This document shows, piece by piece, positions 1-5,396 of a stretch of 5,536 nucleotides of DNA. Every line of letters begins with the position of its first letter. Positions within the stretch are counted from its first letter, which is position 1. This stretch comes from Hyphomicrobiales bacterium (GTDB lineage Bacteria > Pseudomonadota > Alphaproteobacteria > Rhizobiales > Aestuariivirgaceae), in contig JANXRO010000325.1 in the NCBI GenBank assembly GCA_025356765.1, positions 1 through 5,536 of the forward strand, given 5' to 3'. The position numbers and the translations under genes were made by a program. The notes beneath the pieces are model-generated. The model saw only the letters and a list, made by a program, of their open reading frames with translations, searched no databases and was not told the DNA's origin.

Positions 1-1
1 A

Positions 2-112
2 CTCGAAAGCGGCCAAAGACGCATTGATGTGATTGAGTTTTTAGAACTTGCCGTTCAGTTGCAATTCGACCCAATTAAAGCGCTGAGCGCGATAGTCAAA
101 TTACGACGATAA
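2..112 (+). CDS. C-terminal end of an XRE-family helix-turn-helix regulator (partial)
   Basis: The window opens inside a reading frame that gives 36 residues and stops at TAA 110-112. It begins LESGQRRIDVIEFLELA, which matches the end of small alphaproteobacterial XRE/Cro-type regulators: the [YL]ESGxRRxDVxEFL stretch follows the recognition helix and leads into the last helix of the five-helix HTH fold. The recognition helix and the start codon lie outside the window. Proteins of this kind are usually 75-130 residue DNA-binding proteins. Basic residues (KLRR) end the chain and no extra domain follows. The target cannot be inferred from this fragment. It faces the terminator at 335-376 and the tRNA on the opposite strand. 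The family call rests on a short but characteristic stretch. Confidence 0.72.
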   Translation, partial: LESGQRRIDVIEFLELAVQLQFDPIKALSAIVKLRR

Positions 113-334
113 TCTAATTGCATTGAGAAATTGAACGCCAATGCTTTGGATTGATGCAGTGTTCTGGTCTTTTAATCGGGCTTCCGATTCCCCGAAGCAG
201 ATCCTTACAGACACATCTGAACCAGATTCAAATCAAGAAGTTGGGATTTTGTCGATTACTGTGGATATCTCGCAATTTCTTTTCCAATTGTTACCCAGGT
301 GTTACCCAGCGCGATTTTTCGGGCCGTCTGGTAC
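113..334. other. Intergenic stretch without a convincing gene
   Basis: Short open frames occur here, but none has a Shine-Dalgarno sequence, recognisable protein character or a sensible end; the longer + frames run straight through the terminator at 345-369. The only structured element I see is the tandem direct repeat at 289-309. It may be a relic of an element inserted next to the tRNA, but no integrase fragment can be read in it. Confidence 0.5.
289..309. repeat. Tandem direct repeat TGTTACCCAG, 11-bp period
   Basis: TGTTACCCAG occurs at 289-298 and again at 300-309, separated by one base. The 11-bp period puts both copies on nearly the same face of the helix, as for paired protein-binding sites. 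The repeat is about 70 bp from the 3' end of the tRNA gene. Possible roles are integrase arm-type or regulator sites, but chance cannot be excluded for two copies. Confidence 0.5.
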
Positions 335-376
335 AAAAAGAAAACCCGCTATCTCATTGAGATAACGGGCTTTTAT
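335..376 (-). terminator. Rho-independent terminator of the tRNA-fMet gene, usable in both directions
   Basis: An 11-bp stem is formed by 345-355 and 359-369 around a 3-nt loop, with one T-G wobble when read on the - strand. On the - strand the stem is followed by ten bases, nine of them T (344 down to 335), and it begins only 8 bases after the CCA end of the tRNA, which makes it the tRNA terminator. On the + strand the stem is followed by CTTTTATTT, so it can also stop transcripts coming from the XRE gene. Confidence 0.85.
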
Positions 377-377
377 T

Positions 378-454
<77 letters not shown>

Positions 455-479
455 AAACTTGTTGTTGTCGCTTGGGCGG

Positions 480-507
480 CTTCTAACACAGTTCGAGTGA
501 ATGTGAA
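480..507 (-). promoter_or_regulatory. Probable promoter of tRNA-fMet
   Basis: On the - strand TTCACAT (507-501) is followed after 13 bases by GTTAGAAG (487-480). This resembles the alphaproteobacterial housekeeping consensus TTGACGS-N10-14-GCTANAWC, with the core TTxAC and TANAA positions kept. The -10 element lies about 25 bases from the first base of the tRNA, as expected for a short leader. It is inferred from motif and position only. Confidence 0.4.
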
Positions 508-552
508 GGCCTGAAATAAATCTTTTTTATTTTCGTCATATTTTCGCAATCT

Positions 553-567
553 GTGCCTTTTTGGCAC
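553..567. repeat. Small inverted repeat GTGCC-TTTTT-GGCAC
   Basis: The perfect 5-bp arms flank a T5 spacer. It lies about 50 bp upstream of the proposed tRNA promoter and just upstream of the candidate + strand transcript, so it could be an operator between two divergent units. No regulator is identified. Confidence 0.35.
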
Positions 568-599
568 GGATTGAACCGCTTTCGAACGCCATCGTAAGT

Positions 600-775
600 G
601 TCTGTTAATGCAAATTTTTTAGGCAGAAAGGGTTTCGAAACCACTTTGCGTTATTTTCATATTCACGACACGCGTTGGCAACACAGCCAGTGTCACAGGT
701 TTTCCCGGATCAGGTACTGCGTACCGGGACTCCAGTTTGTGCCTAGGGCTCCCCAGTTGGGAGCCCTTTGTTTTT
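600..775 (+). ncRNA. Candidate small RNA ending in an orphan terminator
   Basis: Nothing readable as protein lies on the + strand between the tRNA promoter and 775: ATG at 608 gives four codons, and the longest open frame simply runs through the terminator. Yet this strand ends in a strong intrinsic terminator (745-775), so some transcript probably finishes here. Upstream are hairpin-forming segments: ACAC 681-684 with GTGT 690-693; TCCCGG 703-708 with CCGGGA 724-729, or alternatively GGTAC 713-717 with GTACC 721-725. The 5' end is a guess; a weak TTGAAC at 571-576 with TAAGTG at 595-600 would start transcription near 605. I do not recognise an Rfam family (not SRP RNA, tmRNA or 6S by eye). 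The region lies downstream of idhA and antisense to any idhA read-through. Confidence 0.4.
745..775 (+). terminator. Strong rho-independent terminator, + strand
   Basis: A perfect 9-bp GC-rich stem (745-753 with 759-767) and a 5-nt loop CAGTT are followed by TTGTTTTT (768-775). Read on the - strand there is no T-run after the stem, so it is not an ordinary terminator for idhA, whose stop lies 5 bases away at 780. It therefore marks the end of a + strand transcript. Confidence 0.82.
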
Positions 776-779
776 GGAA

Positions 780-1769
780 TTATACCTTCACAGGCTTTCC
801 GGTTTGCCATGAGAGAGTTGCAGCATCTGCCAGAATGCCAGCCTGCAACCCATCAAAGCCTGATGGTTTGGGATTGCGGTCGCCCGTCTCAACGGCGTTG
901 ATGAAGGTGTTAAGTTCGTTGGTATAGGCTTGGAAATAGCGCTCCAAGAAGAAGTTTTGAACCGGGTCACCTTGCGTGCCATTGCCATTGTGCACTTGCA
1001 CGGTGGTGTTGTGCACGTTGGCGGCAGTCAGCATGCCCTTTGAGCCATGCACTTCCATGCGCTGATCATAACCGTAAGTAGCGCGGCGTGAGTTGGTGAT
1101 GACAGCAATGCGGCCTGATGCCGTTTGCATTTGCACAGCAGCAGTATCCACGTCCCCTGCTTCACCAATGCCCTTATCGACGAGAGATGAACCCAAGGCT
1201 TGAACGACAGTAAACTCTTCGCCCATGAGAAAGCGGGCCATGTCAAAATCATGGATCATCATATCGCGGAACAGGCCACCTGAACCTTTTACATAAGATG
1301 GCGGAGGTGGATTAGGATCGCGAGATATAACCGTGACAATTTCAATTTCGCCAACAATGCCTGCCCGAAGGCGGCGTTCAAGCTCAGCAAAATTTGGGTC
1401 AAAACGACGGTTAAAGCCAATCATCAAGGTGGATTTATTCTTCTCAACAACTTTCAAAGTTTCATGGATGTCTGCCACATCAAGAGACACCGGCTTTTCA
1501 CACATAATGGCCTTGCCATTGGTGGAAGCAGCTTGAATTTGCTCTGCATGAAAGCCAGTTGGAGAACCAATGAGAACGGCATCAACATCCTTGGCCTTAA
1601 CAATCTCATCAACAGTTGCAACCTTTGCACCATAGTGTTTGGCCAAGGCTTCCGCCGCAGCGGGTACAGCATCGGCAATATAAGCAAGCTGGGCTTTTGG
1701 GTTTGCTGCAATAGTGGCTGCATGCACTTTGCCAATGCGCCCAGCACCAATAACGCCAAATCTAATCAT
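780..1769 (-). CDS. idhA: Inositol 2-dehydrogenase (Gfo/Idh/MocA family)
   Basis: This complete 329-residue enzyme is expected to oxidise myo-inositol with NAD+ to scyllo-inosose in the cytoplasm, the first step of inositol catabolism. The N-terminal Rossmann fold begins at residue 3 with FGVIGAGRIG, and Asp33 at the end of the second strand favours NAD over NADP. The EKPV motif at 91-94 supplies the catalytic Lys92. The stretch GGLFRDMMIHDFDMARF (164-180) is diagnostic of inositol dehydrogenases; Asp169 and His173 correspond to the Asp/His pair of the Bacillus enzyme. Length is normal for IolG/IdhA. The start is supported by GGAG (1782-1779) nine bases before ATG. No iolBCDE genes are in view, as is common for rhizobial idhA, which often lies apart. 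Its leader has a palindrome (1802-1816) suggesting its own control. A scyllo-inositol or related polyol dehydrogenase is the alternative. Confidence 0.9.
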   Translation of the reverse strand: MIRFGVIGAGRIGKVHAATIAANPKAQLAYIADAVPAAAEALAKHYGAKVATVDEIVKAKDVDAVLIGSPTGFHAEQIQAASTNGKAIMCEKPVSLDVADIHETLKVVEKNKSTLMIGFNRRFDPNFAELERRLRAGIVGEIEIVTVISRDPNPPPPSYVKGSGGLFRDMMIHDFDMARFLMGEEFTVVQALGSSLVDKGIGEAGDVDTAAVQMQTASGRIAVITNSRRATYGYDQRMEVHGSKGMLTAANVHNTTVQVHNGNGTQGDPVQNFFLERYFQAYTNELNTFINAVETGDRNPKPSGFDGLQAGILADAATLSWQTGKPVKV

Positions 1770-1801
1770 GTTTTCGTTCTCCGTTATTTTTTAGTAGTGA
1801 T

Positions 1802-1816
1802 TGGAAGAAAATTCCA
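1802..1816. promoter_or_regulatory. Palindrome TGGAA-N5-TTCCA upstream of idhA, possible IolR-type operator
   Basis: Perfect 5-bp arms (1802-1806 and 1812-1816) lie 20 bases upstream of the idhA ribosome binding site. As I recall, the rhizobial inositol repressor IolR (RpiR family) is associated with a GGAA...TTCC palindrome; I remember a spacer of six, while here it is five. The match in core bases, combined with the gene it precedes, suggests an operator, but this is inference. Confidence 0.4.
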
Positions 1817-1821
1817 CCTCA

Positions 1822-1846
1822 CATGTTTGACCGCTTTATAAACATG
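1822..1846. repeat. Inverted repeat CATGTTT-N11-AAACATG
   Basis: Seven-base perfect arms (1822-1828, 1840-1846) with an 11-base spacer lie between the reductase stop codon and the idhA leader. It has no T-run, so it is not an obvious terminator. It could be a dimer-binding operator for idhA or a 3' hairpin of the reductase mRNA. Confidence 0.45.
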
Positions 1847-1850
1847 ATCG

Positions 1851-3062
1851 TCATGCTTTTAAAAGCAATTTGAGCGGCTGTGAAACGTCTGCCAAAACCT
1901 GTGGAGAAGGCTTGGCATTTTTAGCAATCAGCATTTCGGCAACTTTTATGTCTCGACCAATCGAATTGCCAATACCAATGCCCGAAGCACCTTTGATCAT
2001 GCCATCAACACCCAAGTGAAACAACACCAATGCGCCCTCGGCAGGAATACGCATCACTGTTTGGGAGCCAAGATCCGCCTGCCCCGCAATTTGCATCGAT
2101 AGATCATATTGATCAGACCAGAACCAAGGCACGCAGTTATGCTTTTTGTTCAGGCCCAGCATATTGGCCACGGCAGTAGCCGCCTGCTCTTGTGCCGAAC
2201 GCCACGCTTCCAAACGGATGCGGCGATCCCCCAACATGAAGGAGGCACAATCACCAGCAGCAAAAATATCAGCATCAGAAGTTTGCATATGATCATTGCA
2301 TGCAATTCCATTTTCAATGGCCAACCCCGCCTCTGCGGCAAGCTTTGTTTCTGGTGCTGCGCCGACACCGGCGATAATTGTATCAGCCACAACTTCGCGG
2401 CCATAAGCAAGATGAACACTATGCGCTGTCAGATGCGAAAGACCTGTGCCGATGATCATGTTAACGCCCGCTGAAACGTGAGCATCATAAACAATTTTGG
2501 AAATTGGTTCGGGCACGCCACGCATAAGGATGCGAGGTTGGGCTTCAATCACAGTAACATGACAACCCAGTTTTGAAGCCGAAGAAGCCAGCTCCAAGCC
2601 AATGAACCCACCCCCAATGACGACAATCTTTTTTCCAGCTTGGAATTTTTCACGAAGCAAAACCGTGTCGCTGTGGTCACGCAATGTCAAAGCATGTTCG
2701 CCACCGAGGCAATTCAGTTTTCGCGGCTTGGCACCCGTGGCAATAAGCAGCTTATGATAGAATATTTTGCTGCCGTCATGCAGGGCAACCGATTTCTCTG
2801 CACGGTCTATCGACGTAACGGTTTTGCCTAAATGCACATCCACGTTCAAAGATTTAACAATATCATCATCAAGCAAACCAATTGGGGCAAAGGCTGCTTC
2901 ATCGACGATTGATGCCTTGGACAAGGGCGGCCTATCATAGGGCAGCAGGTTTTCTTCGCTTATCAACGTAATGCTGCCAGCAAAATCATTGGCGCGCAAA
3001 TTTATGCAAGCCCGCGCCGCCGCCAAACCGCCTCCCACAATTACCATTCCGGGCTCACTCAT
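1851..3062 (-). CDS. FAD-dependent NAD(P)H:ferredoxin oxidoreductase (BphA4/rhodocoxin reductase type)
   Basis: This 403-residue flavoprotein is predicted to pass electrons from NADH through FAD to a 2Fe-2S ferredoxin that serves a Rieske oxygenase or P450. The FAD-binding Rossmann motif VIVGGGLAAARA starts at residue 7. It is followed by the family signature YDRPPLSK (42-49) and ATGAKPR (108-114), the NAD-binding motif IGGGFIGLE (149-157) with Glu173 after the second strand (favouring NADH), and the FAD motif TSDADIFAAGDCA (261-273). The reductase C-terminal domain carries EAWRSAQEQA and WFWSDQYD. Length fits the family (about 400-415). I chose ATG 3062 because the dinucleotide fold then starts as in relatives; ATG 3077, preceded by GGGGTG, adds five residues and is possible, while TTG 3104 is unlikely. 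The next gene, idhA, starts 81 bp downstream. No ferredoxin or oxygenase is adjacent, so the substrate system is unknown. Confidence 0.87.
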   Translation of the reverse strand: MSEPGMVIVGGGLAAARACINLRANDFAGSITLISEENLLPYDRPPLSKASIVDEAAFAPIGLLDDDIVKSLNVDVHLGKTVTSIDRAEKSVALHDGSKIFYHKLLIATGAKPRKLNCLGGEHALTLRDHSDTVLLREKFQAGKKIVVIGGGFIGLELASSASKLGCHVTVIEAQPRILMRGVPEPISKIVYDAHVSAGVNMIIGTGLSHLTAHSVHLAYGREVVADTIIAGVGAAPETKLAAEAGLAIENGIACNDHMQTSDADIFAAGDCASFMLGDRRIRLEAWRSAQEQAATAVANMLGLNKKHNCVPWFWSDQYDLSMQIAGQADLGSQTVMRIPAEGALVLFHLGVDGMIKGASGIGIGNSIGRDIKVAEMLIAKNAKPSPQVLADVSQPLKLLLKA

Positions 3063-3276
3063 TTTCTTAACAAACATAAGCACCCCGCGCGCACAGCAAA
3101 TCAAATCTTAGTCGGTGAATTTCCCGCTTGACGTAACACAGCGCAAATAATTTCGCGATAGGCATCACGTTAAAATAAGTGCTGCCAATTGAGCATAAAT
3201 ATTCTGTAATGGCATAGAGTTTGCTTTCAGTTCGGTGTTCGTTTACGCCTGATCAGCGATGCAGGAGCGTGGTGTT
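3063..3276. promoter_or_regulatory. Divergent intergenic region between the reductase and the COG4280-like operon
   Basis: Both flanking units must start from here. For the + unit, TTGAGC (3189-3194) and CATAGA (3213-3218) with an 18-base spacer are a weak promoter candidate; the Shine-Dalgarno sequence AGGAG follows at 3263-3267. For the - unit, TTAACG and TTATTT, 17 bases apart on the - strand near 3175-3147, are equally weak. An imperfect palindrome, CGCAAATAATTTCGCG (3142-3157), lies between. I find no clear Irr, RirA, Fur or Fnr box. Confidence 0.3.
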
Positions 3277-4041
3277 ATGGATATATCGCATTTGGGTGTT
3301 GAAAGTTCTGCAATACTTGCGGCGTTTCTTGCATCCGTTGTTGAAGTTGTTGAAGCCTTCACCATTGTTTTGGCAGTTGGCACCTTACGCGGGTGGCGCT
3401 CCGCTTGGATTGGCACTTTTGCTGCACTGGCAATTCTTGGGTTGCTGATCATCATTCTTGGCCCGCTTCTTGGGCAAGTTCCCATTCACTATTTGCAACT
3501 TTTCATTGGCATTCTGCTCTTGATGTTCGGCATGGGTTGGCTGCGCAAAGCCATCCTACGTTCAGCAGGTGTTATCGCGCTGCATGATGAAAACCTTATC
3601 TTTGCAACGGAAAAAGCAGAGCTGACGCGTGAAGAAAAGTCTTCGCGTTCCACACAAGATTGGATTGCCGGCCTTGCCGCTTTCAAAGCAGTGTTGCTTG
3701 AAGGATTAGAAGTTGTGTTTATCGTCATTGCCGTGGGGGCTGGCCATGGCATGTTATGGCCAGCGGCAATGGGCGCTTTGGCTGCGTGTATTCTGGTGTT
3801 GATCGTGGGTGTTATCGTCCACAAGCCACTTTCCCGTGTTCCTGAAAACACATTGAAATTTTGTGTGGGTGTCATGCTTTCTGCCTTTGGTGTATTTTGG
3901 ACAGGCGAAGGTCTTGGCATCGCTTGGCCTGGCCAAGATTTGATATTGCTGCTGTTCGCAGCAATTTTCCTTAGTTCTGGGTGGGGTGCGGCCCAACTGC
4001 TTCGCAGCTTCAGCACCAACCCGTCTGCAACAGCGAAATAA
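3277..4041 (+). CDS. COG4280-type polytopic membrane protein, putative cation transporter
   Basis: This 254-residue, strongly hydrophobic inner-membrane protein has roughly six or seven helices. It is built of two related halves: residues 16-94 and 135-213 align, each opening with an acidic pair in a helix (EVVEAFTIVLAVG at 23-35; EGLEVVFIVIAVG at 142-154) and continuing to a VP...FxxGxxLxxFGxxW segment (68-88; 188-208). The ExxE motif resembles the RExxE of FTR1 iron permeases and the acidic motifs of other duplicated metal transporters, so cation transport is a reasonable inference; I know of no proven substrate for this family. A charged cytoplasm-like loop (103-128) joins the halves. ATG 3277 is chosen because AGGAG (3263-3267) lies nine bases before it; ATG 3259 would add six residues without a good site. 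The next gene starts 9 bases after its stop, indicating one operon. Confidence 0.8.
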   Translation: MDISHLGVESSAILAAFLASVVEVVEAFTIVLAVGTLRGWRSAWIGTFAALAILGLLIIILGPLLGQVPIHYLQLFIGILLLMFGMGWLRKAILRSAGVIALHDENLIFATEKAELTREEKSSRSTQDWIAGLAAFKAVLLEGLEVVFIVIAVGAGHGMLWPAAMGALAACILVLIVGVIVHKPLSRVPENTLKFCVGVMLSAFGVFWTGEGLGIAWPGQDLILLLFAAIFLSSGWGAAQLLRSFSTNPSATAK

Positions 4042-4050
4042 GGGTCAGCG

Positions 4051-4269
4051 ATGAAAATTATCAATGAAGTTTTGGCCGAATTGTTCAGTATGTTTTGGGC
4101 TGATGCACGCATGACCACAGAAGTTCTGGCACTGGTGGCTCTTGTTGCCGTGTTGATTAACTTCACATCTATCAACTCGCTTTGGCTAGGTGGTCTTTTG
4201 TTATTGGGTAGCTTGGCGATTGTGCTTGAAGCCGCTTACCGCGAAACACGCAAACGCGCGCGCAACTAA
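4051..4269 (+). CDS. Small two-helix membrane protein, function unknown
   Basis: This 72-residue protein is encoded 9 bases after the COG4280-like gene, with AAGGG overlapping the previous stop codon as its ribosome binding site; translational coupling is likely. A short amphipathic N-terminus (MKIINEVLAELFSMFW) precedes two hydrophobic segments, about 22-41 and 44-62. The chain ends in a basic tail (RETRKRARN), which by the positive-inside rule puts both ends in the cytoplasm. I do not recognise a family. Position suggests an accessory subunit or stabiliser of the upstream transporter-like protein, but this is inference. Its TAA stop overlaps the TAG stop of the convergent polysaccharide gene. 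Confidence 0.75.
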   Translation: MKIINEVLAELFSMFWADARMTTEVLALVALVAVLINFTSINSLWLGGLLLLGSLAIVLEAAYRETRKRARN

Positions 4270-5369
4270 ACTGAACGACTTTGGTGCAACATTGGGAAGG
4301 CACCAGAATATTCGGGAGATTTTGAAATTCCGGTCATCTGCGATTGATATACGTCTTTGCAATGGATACCTAGCATAACGAATATAGGCCACAGCAAATA
4401 GGCTTCAATTTCAATATTTTCTCCGAAAGTCAGAATGACAAGGTTCAAAAGCAATGCTATGGGCAAGCGACCTCTAGGGCTGAGCACGGCATCTTTTGTT
4501 GCCAACAAACAATGCCACAAAAACGGAATAAGAAACGTAACAAAACCCAAGGCACCTTTGACATACAGCAGAGCGTACCACGTGTGATGGCTGCCAATTG
4601 GCATAAATTCAACCAAGTGGGGCCCACGCTCAACGGTTCCATGGCCCCACCAATAGGCTTCGGTTTGCCATCGATAGAATGCGATACTCTGCAACGTCTC
4701 GCGCACGCGCGAACTGGCCGCGCGCGCACCGTTAAAACTATCAACGTTCGAAGCGATCAAGTCTTTCAGCGTTGGCACAAAAATTCCCGCCAATAAAACA
4801 ATTCCAGCAAGGATAAAAAGCCACAGAGGATCTTTCAATCTAATCAGTATTCGCGGAAAAATAAAACACGCGACCAAACTTATCATGCTCATGCGTGATT
4901 GCGAAAAAACAATCATTGAAATTCCACCCAACGTGCCGGCATATTTCCAAAATGGGCGTTTATCCTCAAACGCAAACAGCGCCAGCGTTACACCCAACAG
5001 GCCTGCAAAGGGTGCCCAAGGTGCATAGAATTGCCATCGCGGCGTCATCGTCGCGGGATCAATTGTGTAGAGATAAACCGTAAAATATTCCGGCCCAGGC
5101 CCACCAATAATCTCCAGTGGCGAAGTGTATAATTTTTGCGGCAAACCAAGCGTTGGTGCAATCAACAACAACGGCAAAACAATCAGCGTCACCACACCTT
5201 GTATTGCCTGGGCTCGTACCAGTGACTTAGAATTGATTTTTAAAACGGCACCAGCCAAAATAAAAATGGTGATCAGAGCCCATCCCTTGGCCCAGCCAAA
5301 ACTCGATTTTATTGTCTGCGCAGAACCTAGTTCCCAATTGGCATGCCCCACCCAAATGATAACAAGCAA
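4266..5369 (-). CDS. O-antigen ligase/Wzy-type polysaccharide polymerase, main part of a gene interrupted by TAG
   Basis: The open frame below the internal stop encodes a multi-spanning membrane protein of the O-antigen ligase/polymerase superfamily, which joins or transfers surface polysaccharide on the periplasmic side. Counting from TTG 5369, SQSRMS (156-161) matches the conserved segment that opens the Wzy_C domain. A large periplasmic loop (about 200-260) carries SRVRE (220-224) and the family's key histidine region SHHTWYALLYVKGALG (260-275). GENIEIEAYLLWP (316-328) matches the last helix in rhizobial exopolysaccharide polymerases. The C-terminal half looks intact. The frame is open back to TAG 5394-5396 and then continues as the same membrane protein to the window edge, so TTG 5369 is not a natural start and has no ribosome binding site. 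Either the gene is a nonsense mutant, the codon is read through, or the base is an error. The stop TAG (4266-4268) overlaps that of the convergent small gene. Confidence 0.8.
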   Translation of the reverse strand: MLVIIWVGHANWELGSAQTIKSSFGWAKGWALITIFILAGAVLKINSKSLVRAQAIQGVVTLIVLPLLLIAPTLGLPQKLYTSPLEIIGGPGPEYFTVYLYTIDPATMTPRWQFYAPWAPFAGLLGVTLALFAFEDKRPFWKYAGTLGGISMIVFSQSRMSMISLVACFIFPRILIRLKDPLWLFILAGIVLLAGIFVPTLKDLIASNVDSFNGARAASSRVRETLQSIAFYRWQTEAYWWGHGTVERGPHLVEFMPIGSHHTWYALLYVKGALGFVTFLIPFLWHCLLATKDAVLSPRGRLPIALLLNLVILTFGENIEIEAYLLWPIFVMLGIHCKDVYQSQMTGISKSPEYSGAFPMLHQSRSV

Positions 5370-5396
5370 ACATATGCATGAAACAATCCAACACTA

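Noticed and set aside
216..235. Possible att-site copy of the tRNA T-arm (CCAGATT and TTCAAATC)
   Set aside because: Only 7-8 base matches in mixed orientation with the tRNA; a real att duplication would be longer and collinear.
563..578. Sigma-54-like TGGCACG at 562-568
   Set aside because: The GC element expected after four bases (TTGC) is absent; the following bases read GATTGAAC.
598..927. 109-codon open frame on + strand beginning GTG at 598
   Set aside because: It runs through the strong terminator at 745-775 and into the antisense of idhA, has no ribosome binding site and no protein-like composition.
3102..3104. TTG at 3104 as the start of the reductase
   Set aside because: It adds 14 residues ahead of the FAD-binding fold that relatives lack, has no Shine-Dalgarno sequence, and two downstream ATG codons fit better.
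3489..4175. 228-codon open frame on - strand opposite the COG4280-like gene
   Set aside because: It is a mirror frame of a well-supported membrane protein; it lacks a start signal and spans the boundary of two + strand genes.
4282..4305. TGGTGC-N12-GCACCA inverted repeat near the convergent gene ends, as a terminator
   Set aside because: The stem is only 6 bp with a 12-nt loop and no T-run on either strand; it lies inside the polymerase coding frame.
4700..4731. CG-rich alternating run within the polymerase gene
   Set aside because: It is explained by Ala/Arg codons in the SFNGARAASSRVRE segment; no repeat unit or regulatory sense is apparent.
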